Shown here piece by piece: positions 7,892-8,402 of a stretch of 8,402 nt of DNA. The translations under genes were made by a program, and so were the position numbers. The notes under the pieces were generated by a model. It saw only the letters and a program-made list of their open reading frames with translations. It was not told the DNA's origin and searched no databases. Origin of the DNA: JBDHXE01 sp039810525 (GTDB lineage: Bacteria; Bacteroidota; Ignavibacteria; Kapaibacteriales; UBA2268); assembly GCA_039810525.1 (NCBI GenBank), contig JBDHXE010000111.1, positions 1-8,402 on the forward strand. The letters run 5' to 3'. The stretch's first letter is position 1. Each line of letters opens with the position of its first letter.

Positions 7892-8227
7892 TTAAATTAG
7901 ATTAGAATTATTGTCATCCTCAATAGATTTCACTAATTCATTAGCTTCATCAATATATGGAATTGGTACCATAATTTTAATTATAGCTAATTCACCTATT
8001 GTAAACATTCTAGTAGTATCTATTTGAGATAAAATCTGCACTGGAATATTGCCACCTTCTAACATAGCCTGAATATACGTAGCATCTACAATATCGCTTG
8101 TAGTGTAGCATATTGCCCATTCAGTATCAGTATCTATTGGAATTTCTATCCTTGAATTACAGAATGGGCATATTGATTTTGCTTCAAATGAATTAAGACA
8201 TACTTCGCATGTTACTTGCTTAATCAT
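7892..8227 (-). CDS. Zinc-ribbon plus DUF2007 (putative signal-transducing) domain protein
   Basis: This is a small cytoplasmic protein of 111 residues. The N-terminus holds a zinc ribbon with C7, C10, C20 and C23 (CEVC, nine residues, CPFC). Residues about 37-103 match the DUF2007 pattern: WAICYTTSDIVDATYIQAML, then a short Gly-containing turn and IPVQIL, a variable loop, and the strand IIKIMVPIPYIDEANELVKS that ends such domains. DUF2007 has a ferredoxin-like, PII/ACT-like look and is named a putative signal-transducing domain; its ligand is not known to me. The ATG overlaps the stop of the upstream partial gene as ATGA, indicating translational coupling, and no Shine-Dalgarno is needed or visible. 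The UbiA-like gene begins 8 bases after its stop. A regulatory or adaptor role for its operon partners is inference only. Confidence 0.85.
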   Translation of the reverse strand: MIKQVTCEVCLNSFEAKSICPFCNSRIEIPIDTDTEWAICYTTSDIVDATYIQAMLEGGNIPVQILSQIDTTRMFTIGELAIIKIMVPIPYIDEANELVKSIEDDNNSNLI

Positions 8228-8402
8228 TTTATTAATTTAATCTTTTCTACTTGTTGCACTTCTTTGCTATCAGCATTGATTATTGCTACTACCAAATTAA
8301 GATTTTTAGGAACCCAATCCTTAGAATTTTCTATTACATACTTCATATTTTTTAATATTTCTGTATTAGCAGGAATAGTATTATCAGAAATAAGCTCTCC
8401 CC
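8224..8402 (-). CDS. C-terminal end of an unidentified protein (5' end outside window)
   Basis: An open minus-strand frame runs in from the right edge for 58 codons and ends at TGA (8224-8226), which overlaps the ATG of the zinc-ribbon/DUF2007 gene. It reads GELISDNTIPANTEILKN, then a stretch with DWVPKNLNLVVAIINADS, and ends KEVQQVEKIKLIK. The pattern of a polar segment, a Trp, then a hydrophobic strand (LNLVVAIIN) and a short K-E-V-x-Q turn with a terminal strand resembles the ends of beta-sandwich domains in Omp28-like and similar secreted proteins of Bacteroidetes. This is a by-eye impression on a short fragment. The tight stop/start overlap and unbroken frame support a real gene that is first or internal in this operon. 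Confidence 0.7.
   Translation of the reverse strand, partial: GELISDNTIPANTEILKNMKYVIENSKDWVPKNLNLVVAIINADSKEVQQVEKIKLIK

Noticed and set aside
5611..8215. The string TACTTCGCATG occurring both near the end of rpoC (about 5611) and in the DUF2007 gene (about 8202)
   Set aside because: It is a short match between two coding regions with unrelated flanks and is most likely chance.
6419..8402. A defence system, mobile element or secretion cluster in the downstream region
   Set aside because: No transposase, integrase, nuclease, toxin-antitoxin pair, direct repeats or tRNA was found, and the gene families present are ordinary chromosomal ones for this bacterial group.

Overview
The window looks like a chromosomal segment from an AT-rich bacterium of the Bacteroidota/Chlorobiota (FCB) group. 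The RNA polymerase sequences read like that group (RpoC with the KPETINYRSFRPEKDGLFC and LGKRVDYSGRSVIVVG blocks). Three downstream genes belong to families I associate mainly with it: a WCGDA thioredoxin-like protein, a zinc-ribbon/DUF2007 protein and a degenerate UbiA-like membrane protein. The clear AAGGAG ahead of rpoC is less typical of core Bacteroidetes and would suit an Ignavibacteria/Kapabacteria-like lineage. That placement is an inference.

Region 1 (1-5775) is the end of the conserved RNA polymerase operon. It holds the 3' part of rpoB, complete rpoC after a 58-base gap with a good ribosome binding site, and a convincing intrinsic terminator about 35 bases after the rpoC stop. The catalytic residues and both zinc sites of RpoC are intact.

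Region 2 (5776-7036) has two plus-strand genes. The first encodes a cytoplasmic thioredoxin-fold protein with one active-site cysteine. The second encodes a small protein with three predicted membrane segments that I cannot assign. This part is visibly more AT-rich than the polymerase genes.

Region 3 (7029-8402) is a tightly packed minus-strand operon that enters from beyond the right edge. In transcription order it holds the C-terminal end of an unidentified protein, a zinc-ribbon plus DUF2007 protein coupled to it through an ATGA stop/start overlap, and a UbiA-like membrane protein 8 bases further on. The last gene converges on the plus-strand membrane gene, and their 3' ends overlap by 8 bases.

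I see no rRNA, tRNA, CRISPR array, insertion sequence, phage gene or defence system, and no clear sign of a new system. The points most worth a second look are the monothiol thioredoxin-like protein, the coupled DUF2007/UbiA-like pair, and the overlapping convergent gene ends with no visible terminator. There is no gene-free stretch longer than 300 bases; the longest gaps are about 115 bases.
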